Shown: piece by piece, positions 63,336 to 64,000 of the stretch
How the letters are laid out: the number at the start of each line of letters is the position of its first letter
Position numbering within the stretch: position 1 is the stretch's first letter
Assembly (NCBI RefSeq): GCF_035920365.1
Contig: NZ_CP109150.1
Coordinates: 1,612,001-1,676,000, forward strand
Direction: 5' to 3'
DNA: 64,000 nt
Source of the DNA: Micromonospora sp. NBC_01740
GTDB taxonomy: Bacteria > Actinomycetota > Actinomycetes > Mycobacteriales > Micromonosporaceae
Notes under the pieces: generated by a model
What the model was told of the DNA's origin: nothing
Databases searched by the model: none
Seen by the model: the letters and a program-made list of their open reading frames with translations, nothing else
Made by a program: the position numbers and the translations under genes

Positions 63336-64000
63336 AGCCGGGTCACCTCGCCGCCGGTGTCGCGGAACGCGGGCAGCGTCGACACCTCGGCGCGCCGCCC
63401 CCCGCGCAGGCGGGCCAGCGCCTTGGAGACGGTGCCGGTGGCGCCCGAGCCGGCCCGGTCGAGGTCGCGCAGGCCCTCGTCCAGGTCGATGGCCTGTTCG
63501 CCGAGCCCGATGGTGAGCGCGATCGTCTCGCAGACCGCGTCGAGGTCGTCCAGCACGACGGCGTTCTGCCCGAGCAGGTCCCGCCAGAAGTCGAGCACCT
63601 TGGCGTTGCCGGAGTAGTGGCTGCCGGCGGGGAGCAGGTAGTAGGTGTCCCAGCGGCGGGTCACCTCGTCGACGACCTGCCGCAGCGGCACGTCCTCGCG
63701 CACGTCGTCGCCGACGACGCGGGCCACCTCCCGGGCCTTCACCTGCGGGTACGCCAGCTCGTCGCCGATGATGAACAGGTAGCCGCGCCGGCCACGCTTC
63801 TCCCAGGAGTCGGTCACGGTGTGCCGGGCCATGAAGTACATGGCCAGCTCGTACGACTCGGTCATCTGCCCGCCGCCGCCGCCCTCCAGGACGATCCGGC
63901 CGAGGTCGTCGTCCATCCGGTTGTCCGACTCGAACTGGCCGACCTGCAACGGCACCCGGTCGCAGGTGGCGTCACCGATCGCGCCGAACATGATCTGCGG
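63332..64000 (-). CDS. vWA-like protein, truncated at the window edge
   Basis: The C-terminal 222 residues are visible; the gene continues beyond 64000. It reads IMFGAIGDATCDRVPLQVGQ, FESDNRMDDDLGRIVLEGGGGGQ, ESYELAMYFMARHT and GYLFIIGDELAYP, which follows the pattern of a von Willebrand A-type fold (the GDELAYP strand end). The metal-binding DxSxS segment would lie outside the window. A helical tail ends RLRGGRRAEVSTLPAFRDTG. It is the upstream partner of the Cys-rich mini-gene and PurA paralogue, joined to them by stop/start overlaps. Confidence 0.7.
   Translation of the reverse strand, partial: PQIMFGAIGDATCDRVPLQVGQFESDNRMDDDLGRIVLEGGGGGQMTESYELAMYFMARHTVTDSWEKRGRRGYLFIIGDELAYPQVKAREVARVVGDDVREDVPLRQVVDEVTRRWDTYYLLPAGSHYSGNAKVLDFWRDLLGQNAVVLDDLDAVCETIALTIGLGEQAIDLDEGLRDLDRAGSGATGTVSKALARLRGGRRAEVSTLPAFRDTGGEVTRL

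Overview
The window is high-GC (roughly 72-75 %) actinobacterial chromosomal DNA, most likely from Micromonospora or a close Micromonosporaceae relative. This rests on the GC-rich codon use with frequent GTG starts, the dnaK-grpE-dnaJ-hspR operon under HAIR (HspR) operators, a separate HAIR-controlled clpB, the Pro-rich membrane proteins, and palindromic intergenic repeats set in C/G tracts. The housekeeping content (dnaK operon, clpB, pyrE, fba, purA, a DedA protein, a DUF3151 protein) matches the set found together around Rv0350-Rv0384c in Mycobacterium tuberculosis, so the backbone is an old actinobacterial neighbourhood with accessory genes inserted.

Layout. 0.1-7.4 kb (mostly minus): a giant repeat-rich membrane protein, a 45-residue small protein, and the bkdABC-type branched-chain 2-oxoacid dehydrogenase operon. 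7.9-10.9 kb: a secreted or membrane Pro-rich protein, a divergent PAP2-like membrane protein and a conserved unknown. 11-14.5 kb (minus): two coupled dynamin-like GTPases, divergent from dnaK. 14.7-19.2 kb (plus): dnaK-grpE-dnaJ-hspR. 19.6-22.3 kb: a small antitoxin-like protein, a conserved unknown, and a K+/H+ antiporter with its RCK_C (KhtT/CpeA-like) regulator. 22.5-25.1 kb: clpB. 25.3-32.8 kb (plus): a tightly coupled DUF4178-DUF2617-DUF4247-DUF350-unknown-SpeE-like operon, two related membrane proteins and an SDR. 32.9-34.7 kb: pyrE, an ArsR regulator and a DedA protein. 34.8-39.7 kb (minus): a thioesterase and the Pnkp-Hen1 RNA-repair operon. 40-43.6 kb: an LPXTG surface protein divergent from a SigE-family sigma factor coupled to an LCP protein, then a small acidic protein. 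44-47.1 kb: fba, a LOG-family protein and a DUF3151 protein. 47.2-51.6 kb (minus): a Pro-rich ParA/EspI-like ATPase and a degenerate diacylglycerol-kinase-like protein. 51.7-55.5 kb (plus): purA, then an AbiEi/DUF559-like endonuclease gene bracketed by two palindromic repeats, then purD. 55.7-61.2 kb: an MFS transporter, acyl-CoA synthetase, acyl-CoA dehydrogenase and SCP2 protein with a divergent TetR regulator. 61.3-64 kb (minus): a DedA protein, a divergent PurA paralogue, a 26-residue Cys/Gly-rich mini-gene and a truncated vWA-like gene running off the right edge.

Most interesting. (1) At the right edge a vWA-like gene, a 26-residue Cys-rich peptide and a PurA paralogue are joined by two 4-base GTGA stop/start overlaps. 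The mini-gene is easily missed by gene callers, and the arrangement looks like a dedicated, possibly undescribed system. (2) Three exactly 63-bp palindromic repeats share 20-bp inverted ends and an 11-bp asymmetric core. Two of them, in the same orientation, bracket the endonuclease gene between purA and purD, which looks like a small mobile cassette. A fourth, divergent relative lies after the PAP2-like gene. (3) The SpeE-like operon, the SigE-LCP pair with a perfect AT-rich palindrome in its divergent promoter, and a long hairpin in the dnaK leader also deserve attention.

No rRNA, tRNA, CRISPR array or intact insertion sequence was seen. All functional statements are from reading the sequence and general family knowledge; no database search was run.
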